40,928 bases of DNA from Pseudomonas fuscovaginae SE-1 (GTDB taxonomy: Bacteria > Pseudomonadota > Gammaproteobacteria > Pseudomonadales > Pseudomonadaceae): the NCBI RefSeq assembly GCF_000364705.1, contig NZ_AQOH01000075.1:1-40928 (forward strand), in the 5' to 3' direction. Shown here piece by piece: positions 18,312-26,731 of this stretch. The notes under the pieces are model-generated. The model worked only from the letters and a program-made list of their open reading frames with translations, had not been told where the DNA came from and made no database searches. A program made the translations under genes and the position numbers. The stretch's first letter is position 1; each line of letters begins with the position of its first letter.

Positions 18312-19151
18312 TTAGCGGTTGATGGGCGTCAGGCGGATCAGATGAATCCGACGGCTGTCGGCATTCAGGATACGGAAACGATACGCGCCGATCTCGGTGG
18401 TTTCATTACGCTTTGGCAGGTGGCCGAACGCGCTCATCACCAGGCCGCCGACGGTGTCGAACTCGTCGTCGGAGAATTCGCTGTCGAAGAACTCGTTGAA
18501 GTTCTCGATCGGCGTCAGCGCCTTGATCAGGAAGTCACCGCTGGGCAGGGGTTTGATGTAGCTGTCTTCCTCGACATCGTGCTCGTCCTCGATATCGCCG
18601 ACGATCTGTTCCAGCACGTCCTCGATGGTCACCAGGCCCGCCACGCCGCCATACTCGTCGATCACGATGGCCATGTGGTTGTGGTTGGCGCGGAACTCGC
18701 GCAGCAGCACGTTCAGGCGCTTGGACTCGGGAACGAAGGTCGCCGGGCGCAGCAGGTCCTTGATGTTGAAGCCCTCGCCGTTCTCCTTGAGGATCAGCGG
18801 CAGCAGATCCTTGGCCAGCAGGACGCCCATGACGTCGTCATGGCTTTCGCCGATCACCGGATAGCGCGAGTGGGCGGCATCGAGGACAGCGGGAAGGAAT
18901 TCGCGGGGTGTCTGGGTCGCCTTGATGCTGATCATCTGCGAGCGCGGGACCATGATGTCGCGTACCTGCAGGTCGGCAACCTGGATGGCGCCTTCGACGA
19001 TGGCCAGCGCTTCGCTGTCCAGCAGTTTGTTCTGGTGGGCTTCGCGCAGCAGCTCCAGCAACTCCTGGCGGTTTTTCGGCTCATGGGCAAAAGCCTGGGT
19101 CAGTTTACCCAGCCAGGACTTCTGCCCGTTGCTCGATCGGTCTTCGCTCAT
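18312..19151 (-). CDS. corC: CorC/HlyC-family CBS-domain protein
   Basis: A 279-residue cytosolic member of the HlyC/CorC family, linked to magnesium and cobalt efflux with CorA or a membrane partner. Two CBS domains lie at about 68-190 (VRDIMVPRSQMISI... ATFVPESKRLNVLLREFR), with the motif IVIDEYGGVAGLVTIEDVLE typical of the family. A C-terminal CorC_HlyC domain (about 205-279) follows. No membrane DUF21 domain is present, so this is the short form rather than a full transporter. It sits between ybeY (34-base gap) and lnt, the order conserved in gamma-proteobacteria. The exact transport role is inferred from the family. Confidence 0.93.
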   Translation of the reverse strand: MSEDRSSNGQKSWLGKLTQAFAHEPKNRQELLELLREAHQNKLLDSEALAIVEGAIQVADLQVRDIMVPRSQMISIKATQTPREFLPAVLDAAHSRYPVIGESHDDVMGVLLAKDLLPLILKENGEGFNIKDLLRPATFVPESKRLNVLLREFRANHNHMAIVIDEYGGVAGLVTIEDVLEQIVGDIEDEHDVEEDSYIKPLPSGDFLIKALTPIENFNEFFDSEFSDDEFDTVGGLVMSAFGHLPKRNETTEIGAYRFRILNADSRRIHLIRLTPINR

Positions 19152-19185
19152 AGCGATTTACTCGTTTCCCTTGGTGATTGAGTGA

Positions 19186-19644
19186 TCAGTGTTCGTCATC
19201 GGCGTAGGGGTCGGGATGACCCAGTTCAGCAAGCAACTCTCGTTCCAGCGCTTCCATTTCCTCGGCTTCCTCGTCATCGATGTGGTCGTAACCCAACAGA
19301 TGCAGGCAGCCGTGAATGACCAGATGGGCCCAGTGGGCCTCCAGTGCCTTGCCTTGCTCGGCCGCCTCGCGGGCGACCACCGGAACGCAGATCACCAGAT
19401 CTCCCAGCAGGGGAATATCCAGCAGTTCGTCCGGCACGTCGGCGGGGAAGGACAGCACGTTGGTCGCGTAGTCCTTCTGGCGCCAGGTACGGTTCAGTTC
19501 GCGCCCTTCGGCCTCATCCACCAGGCGGATGGTCAGTTCCGAATCGGCGCTGCGCTGGCGCAGGGCCAGGGCGCACCAGGCGCGGAACCGGGCTTCGCTC
19601 GGGGCGGGGGCGTCAGTGGCCAGTTGCAGGTCGAGTTCAAGCAT
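19186..19644 (-). CDS. ybeY: Endoribonuclease YbeY
   Basis: YbeY is a zinc-dependent endoribonuclease needed for 16S rRNA 3'-end maturation and ribosome quality control. The 152-residue protein carries the metal motif [11 protein letters not shown], with ligands His111, His115 and His121, and the upstream family block [11 protein letters not shown]. The ATG at 19644 lies inside the end of ybeZ, overlapping it by eight bases, so the pair is translationally coupled; its ATPase partner is the likely PhoH-like protein next door. Confidence 0.96.
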   Translation of the reverse strand: MLELDLQLATDAPAPSEARFRAWCALALRQRSADSELTIRLVDEAEGRELNRTWRQKDYATNVLSFPADVPDELLDIPLLGDLVICVPVVAREAAEQGKALEAHWAHLVIHGCLHLLGYDHIDDEEAEEMEALERELLAELGHPDPYADDEH

Positions 19645-20641
19645 CGGCTTGGCTGTCCCTGGCCGGGGCGGGCTCGCTGCGTTTGTCGAAACGCTCGTAG
19701 GCTTCGACGATGCGCTGCACCAGCGGATGGCGCACCACGTCCTTGGGCTGGAAGTGGGTGAAGCTGATGCCCGGCACGTCCTTGAGCACTTCGATGACAT
19801 GGGCCAGGCCGGACTTGGTGCCGCGTGGCAGGTCGACCTGGGTGATGTCGCCGGTGATGACCGCGGTCGAGCCGAAGCCGATCCGGGTCAGGAACATCTT
19901 CATCTGCTCGACGGTGGTGTTCTGGCTCTCGTCGAGGATGATGAAACTGTTGTTCAGCGTGCGGCCGCGCATGTAGGCCAACGGGGCGATCTCGATCACC
20001 TGGCGCTCGATGAGCTTGGCCACGTGTTCGAAACCGAGCATTTCATACAGCGCGTCGTACAGCGGGCGCAGGTACGGGTCGATCTTCTGGGCCAGGTCAC
20101 CCGGCAGGAAGCCGAGTTTTTCCCCAGCTTCGACCGCCGGACGCACCAGCAGGATCCGCCGCACCTGCTCGCGCTCCAGAGCGTCCACCGCGCAGGCCAC
20201 CGCCAGGTAGGTCTTGCCGGTACCCGCCGGGCCGATGCCGAAGTTGATGTCGTTGGCCAGCACTTCCTTCACGTAGCGCTGCTGGTTCAGGCCGCGCGGG
20301 CGAATCATGCCCTTGCGGGTGCGCAGGGCCACCGAGGCTTCGGCGACCGGGTTGTTTTCCAGGTCGTCGGCAGTCGATTCGCGCAGGAACAGGTGCACCA
20401 TGTCCGGCGATAGCTCGGTGCCCTTGGTTTCCCGATAGAGGCGGCGCAGCAGGTTCTCTGCGGAAGTGGTGAGCTTGGGGTCGCCGATCAGTTCGAACTG
20501 ATTGCCGCGGTTGCGGATCTGGATGGCCAGGCGCTGTTCGATCAGGCGCAAATGCTCGTCGAACTGCCCGCACAGATTGGCGAAACGATGGGCCTCGAAA
20601 GGTTCGAGGATGAAGCGATGGGGTTCTATGGGTGCGTTCAA
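19637..20641 (-). CDS. ybeZ: PhoH-like ATPase YbeZ
   Basis: A PhoH-family P-loop ATPase that works with YbeY in rRNA processing. The 334-residue protein has Walker A GPAGTGKT at 137-144 and a Walker B-like FIILDESQN. The conserved start [10 protein letters not shown] is encoded with a TTG codon (20641-20639); no ATG lies nearby in frame, so the TTG start is favoured by similarity. The leader holds no clear Shine-Dalgarno. The gene overlaps ybeY, and miaB lies 290 bases upstream across a REP pair, so ybeZ-ybeY-corC-lnt may have their own promoter. Confidence 0.94.
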   Translation of the reverse strand: MNAPIEPHRFILEPFEAHRFANLCGQFDEHLRLIEQRLAIQIRNRGNQFELIGDPKLTTSAENLLRRLYRETKGTELSPDMVHLFLRESTADDLENNPVAEASVALRTRKGMIRPRGLNQQRYVKEVLANDINFGIGPAGTGKTYLAVACAVDALEREQVRRILLVRPAVEAGEKLGFLPGDLAQKIDPYLRPLYDALYEMLGFEHVAKLIERQVIEIAPLAYMRGRTLNNSFIILDESQNTTVEQMKMFLTRIGFGSTAVITGDITQVDLPRGTKSGLAHVIEVLKDVPGISFTHFQPKDVVRHPLVQRIVEAYERFDKRSEPAPARDSQADA

Positions 20642-20756
20642 GGTCGTTTATCAGCCGCCCAACGGCAATGGAGATGAATTCAAGGATAACGCTAGCAGCC
20701 TGGGGACGAAAGCGCTTCCGTCTGACAGACGTCCCTTCTTCTTTACGGCGCCCACC

Positions 20757-20905
20757 CTTAGCGAGTGGACTTGTCGGAACGCCGCACCGCCCTGCTCGGC
20801 TGCAAGGCGGCCGTAAAGCCCGATTCCGCGTTTCGCCTGGCAGGTCGCGGTGACAGGTTTTGGGGGCGCATTGCGCCCCAGCGCGGGCAAGCCCGCTCGC
20901 CACAG
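20757..20905. repeat. Asymmetric REP pair made of two REP subtypes
   Basis: The right arm (20881-20905, ending AAGCCCGCTCGCCACAG) is the same subtype as at 8844 and 16654. The left arm (from 20757, with TGTCGGAACGCCGCACCGCC) matches instead the subtype at 30880. The two arms therefore pair only in part. The whole lies in the 290-base gap between ybeZ and miaB, just after the miaB stop. The rest of that gap (20642-20756) holds no recognisable gene. Confidence 0.75.
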
Positions 20906-20931
20906 GGGGTGATTCAGCGGCACGCAGGCGT

Positions 20932-22260
20932 CTACTGCAACATCGAGCCACGCAGCGAGTGTGGCTGCGCGGAATCGATGTGGACGTCGACGAACTGGCC
21001 GATCAACTGTGGATTGTCGCAGCGGAAGTTGACGATACGGTTATTCTCGGTCCGTCCCTGCAGTTCGCCCGGATCCTTTTTCGAATAGTCGGTCACCAGG
21101 ATGCGCTGGATCGAGCCAACCATTTGTCGGCTGATCTCGAAGCCCTGCTGGTTCAGGCGGTGCTGCAACGCGTTCAGGCGCTCCTTCTTCAGTTCTTCCG
21201 GGGTGTCGTCCGGCAGGTCCGCCGCTGGCGTACCGGGGCGCTGGCTGTAGACGAACGAGTAGGAGAAGTCGAAGCCGACGTCCTCGATCAGCTTCATGGT
21301 CTGCTGGAAGTCCTTCTCGGTTTCCCCGGGGAAGCCGACGATGAAGTCCGAGCTGATGCAGATGCCCGGCACGGCGGCCCGCAGTTTGCGCAACTTGGAC
21401 TTGTATTCCAGTGCCGTATGATTGCGTTTCATCGCCGCCAGAATCCGGTCCGAGCCCGATTGCACCGGCAGGTGCAGGTGCTTGACCAACTCAGGTACCT
21501 CGGCATGGGCCTGGATCAGACTGTCGGAGAACTCCAGCGGGTGCGACGTGGTGTAACGGATACGCTCGATGCCGTCGACGGCCGCCACCACCCGGATCAG
21601 TTCCGCCAGGTCGGCCAGCCGGCCATCATGGGTGACACCGCGATAACCGTTGACGTTCTGCCCCAGCAGGGTCACCTCACGCACGCCGTTCTCGGCCAGG
21701 TGGATGATTTCGCCGATCACGTCGTCGAAGGGCCGGCTGACCTCTTCGCCACGGGTGTAGGGCACCACGCAGAACGTGCAGTACTTGCTGCAGCCCTCCA
21801 TCACCGAAACGTAGGCGCTGGGGCCATCGATGCGCGGCTCGGGCAGGTGGTCGAACTTCTCGATCTCCGGGAACGAGATGTCCACCTGCGGCAGGCGGGT
21901 GACGCGTGCCGCATCGATCATTTCCGGCAGACGGTGCAGGGTCTGCGGGCCGAAGACCACGTCGACATACGGCGCGCGCTTGCGGATCGCCTCGCCTTCC
22001 TGGCTGGCGACGCAGCCGCCGACGGCGATCACCATGTCCGGATTGCCTTCCTTCAGCTCGCGCCAGCGGCCCAGTTGGGAGTAGACCCGGTCCTGGGCAC
22101 GTTCGCGGATCGAACAGGTGTTGAGCAGGATGACATCCGCGTCTTCGGCGCGGGCGGTGACTTCCAGGGCCTGATGTTCGCCCAGCAGGTCGACCATGCG
22201 CGAGCTGTCGTACTCGTTCATCTGGCAACCGTGGGTTTCGATATAGAGCTTCTTGGCCAT
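20932..22260 (-). CDS. miaB: tRNA-2-methylthio-N6-dimethylallyladenosine synthase MiaB
   Basis: MiaB is a radical-SAM methylthiotransferase that completes ms2i6A at position 37 of tRNAs reading U-starting codons. The 442-residue protein has the three N-terminal cluster cysteines Cys12, Cys49 and Cys83 (MTTase domain), the radical-SAM triad Cys157, Cys161 and Cys164 (CSKYCTFC), and a C-terminal TRAM domain (about 375-440). Length and motif positions equal those of E. coli MiaB. It is the first gene of the minus-strand group, sharing a 136-base upstream region with the divergent DUF1820 gene. Confidence 0.97.
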   Translation of the reverse strand: MAKKLYIETHGCQMNEYDSSRMVDLLGEHQALEVTARAEDADVILLNTCSIRERAQDRVYSQLGRWRELKEGNPDMVIAVGGCVASQEGEAIRKRAPYVDVVFGPQTLHRLPEMIDAARVTRLPQVDISFPEIEKFDHLPEPRIDGPSAYVSVMEGCSKYCTFCVVPYTRGEEVSRPFDDVIGEIIHLAENGVREVTLLGQNVNGYRGVTHDGRLADLAELIRVVAAVDGIERIRYTTSHPLEFSDSLIQAHAEVPELVKHLHLPVQSGSDRILAAMKRNHTALEYKSKLRKLRAAVPGICISSDFIVGFPGETEKDFQQTMKLIEDVGFDFSYSFVYSQRPGTPAADLPDDTPEELKKERLNALQHRLNQQGFEISRQMVGSIQRILVTDYSKKDPGELQGRTENNRIVNFRCDNPQLIGQFVDVHIDSAQPHSLRGSMLQ

Positions 22261-22343
22261 GGGCGGGTGTCGTCACGTGATTCAAAGAACCGCGCATTAT
22301 AAGGGGCATCGCGGTCGCTTCCTAGCATTGCGCGTCCGGCGGC

Positions 22344-22354
22344 TATGCTATAGT
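22344..22354 (+). promoter_or_regulatory. Possible -10 region upstream of the DUF1820 gene
   Basis: TATGCTATAGT at 22344-22354 contains two overlapping -10-like hexamers (TATGCT and TATAGT) in the divergent miaB/DUF1820 region, about 43 bases before the start codon. A TTGCGC about 15 bases before TATAGT could be a poor -35. Weak evidence from sequence alone. Confidence 0.35.
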
Positions 22355-22396
22355 TCGCGCCCTCTTTCCATAGCCCCGATTTGTTGTCCGCCCACC

Positions 22397-22723
22397 ATGA
22401 GCAAACGTGAAACCCCGATCTACAAGGTGATTTTCCTCAACCAGGGCCAGGTGTTCGAAATGTACGCCAAGCAGATCTATCAGAGCGATCTGTGGGGGTT
22501 CCTGGAGGTCGAGGAGTTCGTCTTCGGCGAGCGCACGCAACTGGTGGTCGATCCGGGGGAGGAAAAACTCAAGGCGCAGTTCGAGGGCGTGGTGCGCAGT
22601 TTCGTGCCAATGCACTCGATCGTGCGGATCGACGAGGTCGAGCGCCTGGGTACGCCGAAGATCAGCGAGGCGCGGGGCATGGGCAACGTCACGCCGTTTC
22701 CGATGCCGATACCCGAGAAATAA
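22397..22723 (+). CDS. DUF1820 family protein
   Basis: A 108-residue cytoplasmic protein of the DUF1820 family, whose function I do not know. The conserved start MSKRETPIYKVIFLNQGQVFE and the block LWGFLEVEEFVFGE are typical of the gamma-proteobacterial family. There is no signal peptide or membrane segment. The start at 22397 is chosen on this family N-terminus; an upstream in-frame reading to 22253 overlaps the miaB start and is not credible. It stands alone, divergent from miaB and followed by a REP hairpin. Confidence 0.85.
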   Translation: MSKRETPIYKVIFLNQGQVFEMYAKQIYQSDLWGFLEVEEFVFGERTQLVVDPGEEKLKAQFEGVVRSFVPMHSIVRIDEVERLGTPKISEARGMGNVTPFPMPIPEK

Positions 22724-22731
22724 CGGTCATT

Positions 22732-22819
22732 GTGGGAGCCGGCTTGCTGGCGATAGCGACCTGTCAGCCAGCATCTTGGTCGACTGACACGACGCCATCG
22801 CCAGCAAGCCGGCTCCCAC
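22732..22819. repeat. REP pair of a second family
   Basis: An 88-base palindrome: arm 22732-22754 (GTGGGAGCCGGCTTGCTGGC...) is matched exactly by 22797-22819. The core (GGAGCCGGCTTGCTGGCGAT) differs from the GTGGCGAGCGGGCTTG family. Located after the DUF1820 gene and 3' of the Sel1 gene, where it may act as a strong bidirectional stem. Confidence 0.88.
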
Positions 22820-22905
22820 GATGATCGTGCAAGCCGGGTTTACCGAGGTGTCGAACCGCCGCGAAGTGGCCCGCAACCCAGGACTCTCCCGCAGGGGCGG
22901 TGGGC

Positions 22906-23454
22906 TCAGGGCAGTGGCGAGAAGGGCGTGCGCCCGTCGGCGGTCTGCAGTTCCAGCAGGTACTTGCGGAAGATCTGTCCCAACACCTGGGTCGCCATCT
23001 CCAGTTCGTCCCGCGGCATCTGCGCCGCGACTTCGTCGGCAACGTCCAGCGCATCCTCGGCACCGTTGACCGCCGCCATCTTCAGCACGATATAGGCCTG
23101 GACGTTGTTGGCCGGCACGCCCTCGCCCTTGTAGAACATGGTGCCGAGTTGGAACTGGGCCTGGGCGTGTCCCTGCAGGGAGGCCAGTTCGAAGTTGCTC
23201 AGGGCCTTGTTCAGGTCGCGTGGCGCGTTCTTGCCGTCGTAGTAGAACTCGCCCAGCTCGTATTGCGCCTCCGCGTCGCCCCCCTTGGCCGCCTGTTCGC
23301 AGGCGCTCAGGGCCTCGGCGAGATCCTGCGGCTGGGTATTGAGCGTGCAACGGCCCATTGCCGGGATCAACAACGAGTTGCCGCCGGCGTGTGCCAGCAG
23401 GGGCTGAAGGAGCAACAGGCAGCCCAATGAAAGGGCGCGGCCGGTGCGGTTCAT
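22906..23454 (-). CDS. Sel1-repeat (tetratricopeptide-like) exported protein
   Basis: A 182-residue protein with a signal peptide (cleavage near AHA before GGNS) and two to three Sel1-like repeats at about 52-130, with the pattern AEAQYELGEFYYDGKNAPRD and AQAQFQLGTMFYKGEGVPAN. Sel1 repeats form helical solenoids for protein contacts; some bacterial members act in the periplasm. No catalytic motif is visible. It is a single gene on the minus strand, between a REP pair and hemL, with its own upstream region; the ribosome site is poor (AGAGG is 13 bases from the ATG). Function unknown. Confidence 0.83.
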   Translation of the reverse strand: MNRTGRALSLGCLLLLQPLLAHAGGNSLLIPAMGRCTLNTQPQDLAEALSACEQAAKGGDAEAQYELGEFYYDGKNAPRDLNKALSNFELASLQGHAQAQFQLGTMFYKGEGVPANNVQAYIVLKMAAVNGAEDALDVADEVAAQMPRDELEMATQVLGQIFRKYLLELQTADGRTPFSPLP

Positions 23455-23644
23455 GGGAATCGACGTACCTCTGAAGGGCGGGCGTACCCGGCCAGGGGAT
23501 GTGTATGGCGCGCATTATGAAATAAGCGGGGGCCACCTTACAAAGTCTTTACTCGTTTTTCTGCTGCGCGGGCGTTATATCGCCCGGTTTTGCCGGTCAT
23601 GGAGGGAATGACGCGAGTCCACCCTGAAAGTTCAGGCGGGAAAG

Positions 23645-23670
23645 TCGACGCCGGTCGGGCCCGGCGTCGG
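23645..23670 (-). terminator. Probable terminator of hemL
   Basis: CGACGCCGG (23646-23654) pairs with CCGGCGTCG (23661-23669) around TCGGGC, 22 bases beyond the hemL stop on the minus strand. It is followed by ACUUUCCC, so the U-run is short (three). A factor-independent terminator of moderate strength is the likely reading. Confidence 0.5.
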
Positions 23671-23691
23671 CTCTGTCACGGAGCGCAGCGC

Positions 23692-24975
23692 TTATTTCAG
23701 TGCGGCGAAGGCCCGTTCGGCGGCGTCCAGGGTCAGTTTCAGCTCGGTTTCGCCGTGGGCGATGGAGGTGAAGCCGGCTTCGAAGGCACTTGGCGCCAGG
23801 TACACGCCGCCTTCGAGCATCAGGTGGAAGAAGCGCTTGAAGCGCTCGGCATCGCTGGCCATGACATCCTCGAAGGTGACGATGTCGTCGGCGCCGCTGA
23901 AGTACAGGCCGAACATGCCGCCGGCCTGGGTGGTGACGAACGGGATGCCGGCGGCATCGGCGCGCTGCTGCAGGCCGTCGAGCAGGCGCGTGGTGTAGTC
24001 GCTCAGCTCGGCATGGAAGCCCGGCCGGCTGATCAGGCGCAGGGTGGTCAGGCCGGCGGCCATGGCCAGCGGGTTGCCGGACAGGGTACCAGCCTGGTAG
24101 ACAGGGCCCAGCGGGGCGATACGCGACATGATCTCGCGCTTGCCGCCGAAGCAACCTACTGGCATCCCGCCGCCAATGATCTTGCCGAAGGTGCTCAGGT
24201 CCGGGGTCACGCCGTAGTGGGCCTGGGCGCCGCCGAGGGCGACACGGAAACCGGTCATCACTTCGTCGAAGATCAGCACCACGCCGTGCTGGTCGCACAG
24301 GCTGCGCAGGCCTTCGAGGAAGCCAGGTGCCGGCGGCACGCAGTTCATGTTGCCGGCAACCGGCTCGACGATGATGCAGGCGACCTCCTGGCCGACTTCG
24401 CCAAGCATCTTCGCCACCGCGTCGATGTCGTTGAACGGCAGGGTCAGGGTGTGTTTGGCGAACGCCGCCGGCACGCCGGCGGAACTCGGTACGCCCTGGG
24501 TCAGGGCGCCGGAACCGGCCTTGACCAGCAGGCTGTCGGAGTGGCCGTGGTAGCAGCCTTCGAACTTGATGATACTGTCGCGACCGGTGTAGCCACGGGC
24601 CAGGCGGATGGCGCTCATGGTCGCCTCGGTGCCGGAGCTGACCATGCGCACCATTTCCATCGACGGCACGATCGAGCAGACCAGGTCGGCCATTTCGGTT
24701 TCCATGGCGGTCGGCGCACCGTAGGACAGACCGTGTTCCAACTGCTTGCGCACGGCGTCGAGTACGTCCGGGTGGCTGTGGCCGAGGATCATCGGGCCCC
24801 AGGAACCGACGTAGTCGACATAGCGCTTGTCGTCTTCGTCAGTGACGTAGGCGCCTTCGGCGTGCTTGAAAAACAGCGGGGTGCCGCCGACGCTCTTGAA
24901 CGCCCGAACAGGCGAGTTCACGCCACCGGGAATGTGTTTCTGGGCATTGGCAAACAGCGTTTCGGAACGGGACAT
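23692..24975 (-). CDS. hemL: Glutamate-1-semialdehyde 2,1-aminomutase
   Basis: HemL is the pyridoxal/pyridoxamine-phosphate enzyme that isomerises glutamate-1-semialdehyde to 5-aminolevulinate in heme synthesis by the C5 route. The 427-residue protein has [13 protein letters not shown] near its N-terminus, [16 protein letters not shown] for phosphate binding, FDEVMTGFR and the Schiff-base Lys265 in [14 protein letters not shown]. The start at 24975 (MSRSETLF) is the family start; a longer reading to 24996 overlaps thiE. It lies 17 bases after thiE, suggesting thiD, thiE and hemL share a transcript. Confidence 0.97.
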   Translation of the reverse strand: MSRSETLFANAQKHIPGGVNSPVRAFKSVGGTPLFFKHAEGAYVTDEDDKRYVDYVGSWGPMILGHSHPDVLDAVRKQLEHGLSYGAPTAMETEMADLVCSIVPSMEMVRMVSSGTEATMSAIRLARGYTGRDSIIKFEGCYHGHSDSLLVKAGSGALTQGVPSSAGVPAAFAKHTLTLPFNDIDAVAKMLGEVGQEVACIIVEPVAGNMNCVPPAPGFLEGLRSLCDQHGVVLIFDEVMTGFRVALGGAQAHYGVTPDLSTFGKIIGGGMPVGCFGGKREIMSRIAPLGPVYQAGTLSGNPLAMAAGLTTLRLISRPGFHAELSDYTTRLLDGLQQRADAAGIPFVTTQAGGMFGLYFSGADDIVTFEDVMASDAERFKRFFHLMLEGGVYLAPSAFEAGFTSIAHGETELKLTLDAAERAFAALK

Positions 24976-24992
24976 GGTCGGGCTCTCGGAAA

Positions 24993-25616
24993 TCATGAAG
25001 TGAAGAGGGCATTGAAGGCGCGCGCGCGGCGTGTCACGTCCTGGGCGCTTTCTGCGCCGAACAGGCCATGGATCACCGCCAGCAGGTCGGCACCCTGGGC
25101 GATCAGCGGCGCGGCATTGTCGAGGGTGATTCCGCCGATCACGCAGATCGGCAGGTGCAGCGCAGGGCGGGCCCGTTCGAGCAGGGCGATGTTGGCCGCC
25201 GGTGCACCGGGCTTGGTATTGGAATTGAAGAAACGGCCAAAGGCGACGTAGCTGGCACCTTCCCGGGCGGCCTGTTCGGCCAGCTCCAACTGCCCATGGC
25301 AGGTGGCACCGATGATCGCCCGGCTGCCGAGCAGGGCGCGGGCCGGGGTCAGGGGGCCGTCGGTCTGCCCCAGATGCACGCCAACCCCGAGACGCGCGGC
25401 GAGCTCGGCGTCGTCGTTGATGATCAGTTGGGTCCCGTAGCGTTCGCAGAGTCTGAGCAGGGCCTCGGCCTCGCGCAGGCGACGGGCGTCGTCCGTGCTC
25501 TTGTCGCGATACTGCAGCAGCGTCACGCCACCTTCGAGAGCGGCCTCGACATAGGCGAGGAGCTTGCCGGCCAGCAACTGGCTGTCGGTGATGGCATACA
25601 GACCACGTAGTTTCAT
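24993..25616 (-). CDS. thiE: Thiamine-phosphate synthase
   Basis: ThiE couples hydroxymethylpyrimidine diphosphate with thiazole phosphate to give thiamine monophosphate. The 207-residue TIM-barrel protein shows LLQYRDKS near the N-terminus (usual Q-R-K set), [21 protein letters not shown] and the phosphate-binding IGGITLDNA. It receives its substrate from ThiD, encoded 32 bases upstream, and precedes hemL. No TPP riboswitch was found upstream of this group. Confidence 0.95.
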   Translation of the reverse strand: MKLRGLYAITDSQLLAGKLLAYVEAALEGGVTLLQYRDKSTDDARRLREAEALLRLCERYGTQLIINDDAELAARLGVGVHLGQTDGPLTPARALLGSRAIIGATCHGQLELAEQAAREGASYVAFGRFFNSNTKPGAPAANIALLERARPALHLPICVIGGITLDNAAPLIAQGADLLAVIHGLFGAESAQDVTRRARAFNALFTS

Positions 25617-25648
25617 CGGTTCGGCCTCAAAGCATTACGGGTGGGGCA

Positions 25649-26446
25649 TTACGAGCAGAAATCCAGCGGCAGGCGGCGTGGCACGAACTGCCCCTGGCCG
25701 AGTCGTTCGGCGTCGCGCAGGGTGCGCCAGGTGTAGTCCAGGGCCGATTGCACGGCGCTGACCAAGTGCTCGCCCTGGGCCAGGCGACCGGCGAGGGCGC
25801 TCGCCAGGGTGCAGCCCGAACCGTGATAACTGCCGGGCAGGCGCTGGCACTTGAAGGTCTGGCGGCTGCCGTCGCGACCGTACAGGCGGTTGTGAATCTG
25901 TTCTTCTTCGCCATGGCCGCCGGTGATCAGCAGGTACTGGCAGTACGGCAGCAGCTTTTGTGCGCACTCATCGGCGCTGCCTTCGGGCAGTTCGGCCAGG
26001 ATACGCGCTTCGGGCAGGTTGGGAGTGGCGATCTTCGCCAGGGGCAGCAGGCGTTCGCGCATGGCGTAGCCGACCTCGTCCTTGCCCAGCCGGCCGCCGC
26101 CGCCGGCGCGCAGCACCGGGTCGCAGACCATTGGCAGGTGCGGATGCGCCTGGAGCAGTTCGACCACGGTGTCGACCATTTCCAGGGAACCGAGCATACC
26201 CAGCTTGACCGCCGCGACCGTCGAATCGTTGAGCACCGCATTGGCCTGGGCCAACACCCACCCGCGATCGAGCACGCGGAAATCGCTGACATTCACCGTA
26301 TCCTGCACGGTCAGCGCGGTGACTGCGGGAGCGGCATGGCAGCCCTGGGCGAGCAGGGCTTCGATATCCGCCTGGAGGCCGGCACCGCCACTGGGGTCGT
26401 GTCCGGAAAGGCAGAGAACAACGGGACGAGAGCTGTAGATATTCAT
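25649..26446 (-). CDS. thiD: Hydroxymethylpyrimidine/phosphomethylpyrimidine kinase
   Basis: ThiD phosphorylates hydroxymethylpyrimidine twice for thiamine synthesis and belongs to the ribokinase-like family. The 265-residue protein has LSGHDPSGGAGLQADIEA at the N-terminus (substrate site), VCDPVLRAGGG, the ATP-side ITGGHGEEEQ, and the anion-hole/catalytic motif GSGCTLASALA. The ATG at 26446 begins MNIYSSRPVVLCLSGHD; the longer reading to 26548 is unlike the family. First gene of the thiD-thiE-hemL group, divergent from ladS. Confidence 0.95.
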   Translation of the reverse strand: MNIYSSRPVVLCLSGHDPSGGAGLQADIEALLAQGCHAAPAVTALTVQDTVNVSDFRVLDRGWVLAQANAVLNDSTVAAVKLGMLGSLEMVDTVVELLQAHPHLPMVCDPVLRAGGGGRLGKDEVGYAMRERLLPLAKIATPNLPEARILAELPEGSADECAQKLLPYCQYLLITGGHGEEEQIHNRLYGRDGSRQTFKCQRLPGSYHGSGCTLASALAGRLAQGEHLVSAVQSALDYTWRTLRDAERLGQGQFVPRRLPLDFCS

Positions 26447-26731
26447 GGGGCGCGAGCTTACCACCAATCGCTTTGTTCGGAATCGTCCACGCAGCGTTGC
26501 ATTTTTGCCCTGAAGGTTTGTCCGACGTGGTCGATAAGGATGACTCACAAATGCGATTCAATCGCGCAAATGCCCGTTCTAGAGCGATTTGCCTAAATAC
26601 TGCAATGGTGTTTTTTAGCCATCAGTGGCTATGCTAGAGTGGATCCAAACGAATAACAGGCTATGCGGCATCACGTCGTCTCAAGGGAATGGGGGCTCCT
26701 GACGCGACCGGAATGGCCATGCTGGGGCTGT
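26447..26731. promoter_or_regulatory. Divergent upstream region of thiD and ladS
   Basis: A comparatively AT-rich stretch between two divergent genes, so it should hold promoters for both. On the plus strand TATGCTAGAGT at 26630-26640 resembles a -10 element, without a good -35 at standard spacing. I looked for a TPP riboswitch before thiD and saw no THI-box-like motifs. If ladS begins at its first ATG (26663) the region ends there. Confidence 0.35.

Noticed and set aside
23569..23590. Hairpin CGGGCG-TTATAT-CGCCCG followed by GTTTT
   Set aside because: Could be a plus-strand terminator, but no plus-strand gene lies upstream and the stem is only six pairs, upstream of the Sel1 gene; too weak to call.
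26447..26662. TPP riboswitch upstream of thiD
   Set aside because: I found no THI-box-like conserved segments on the minus strand before thiD.
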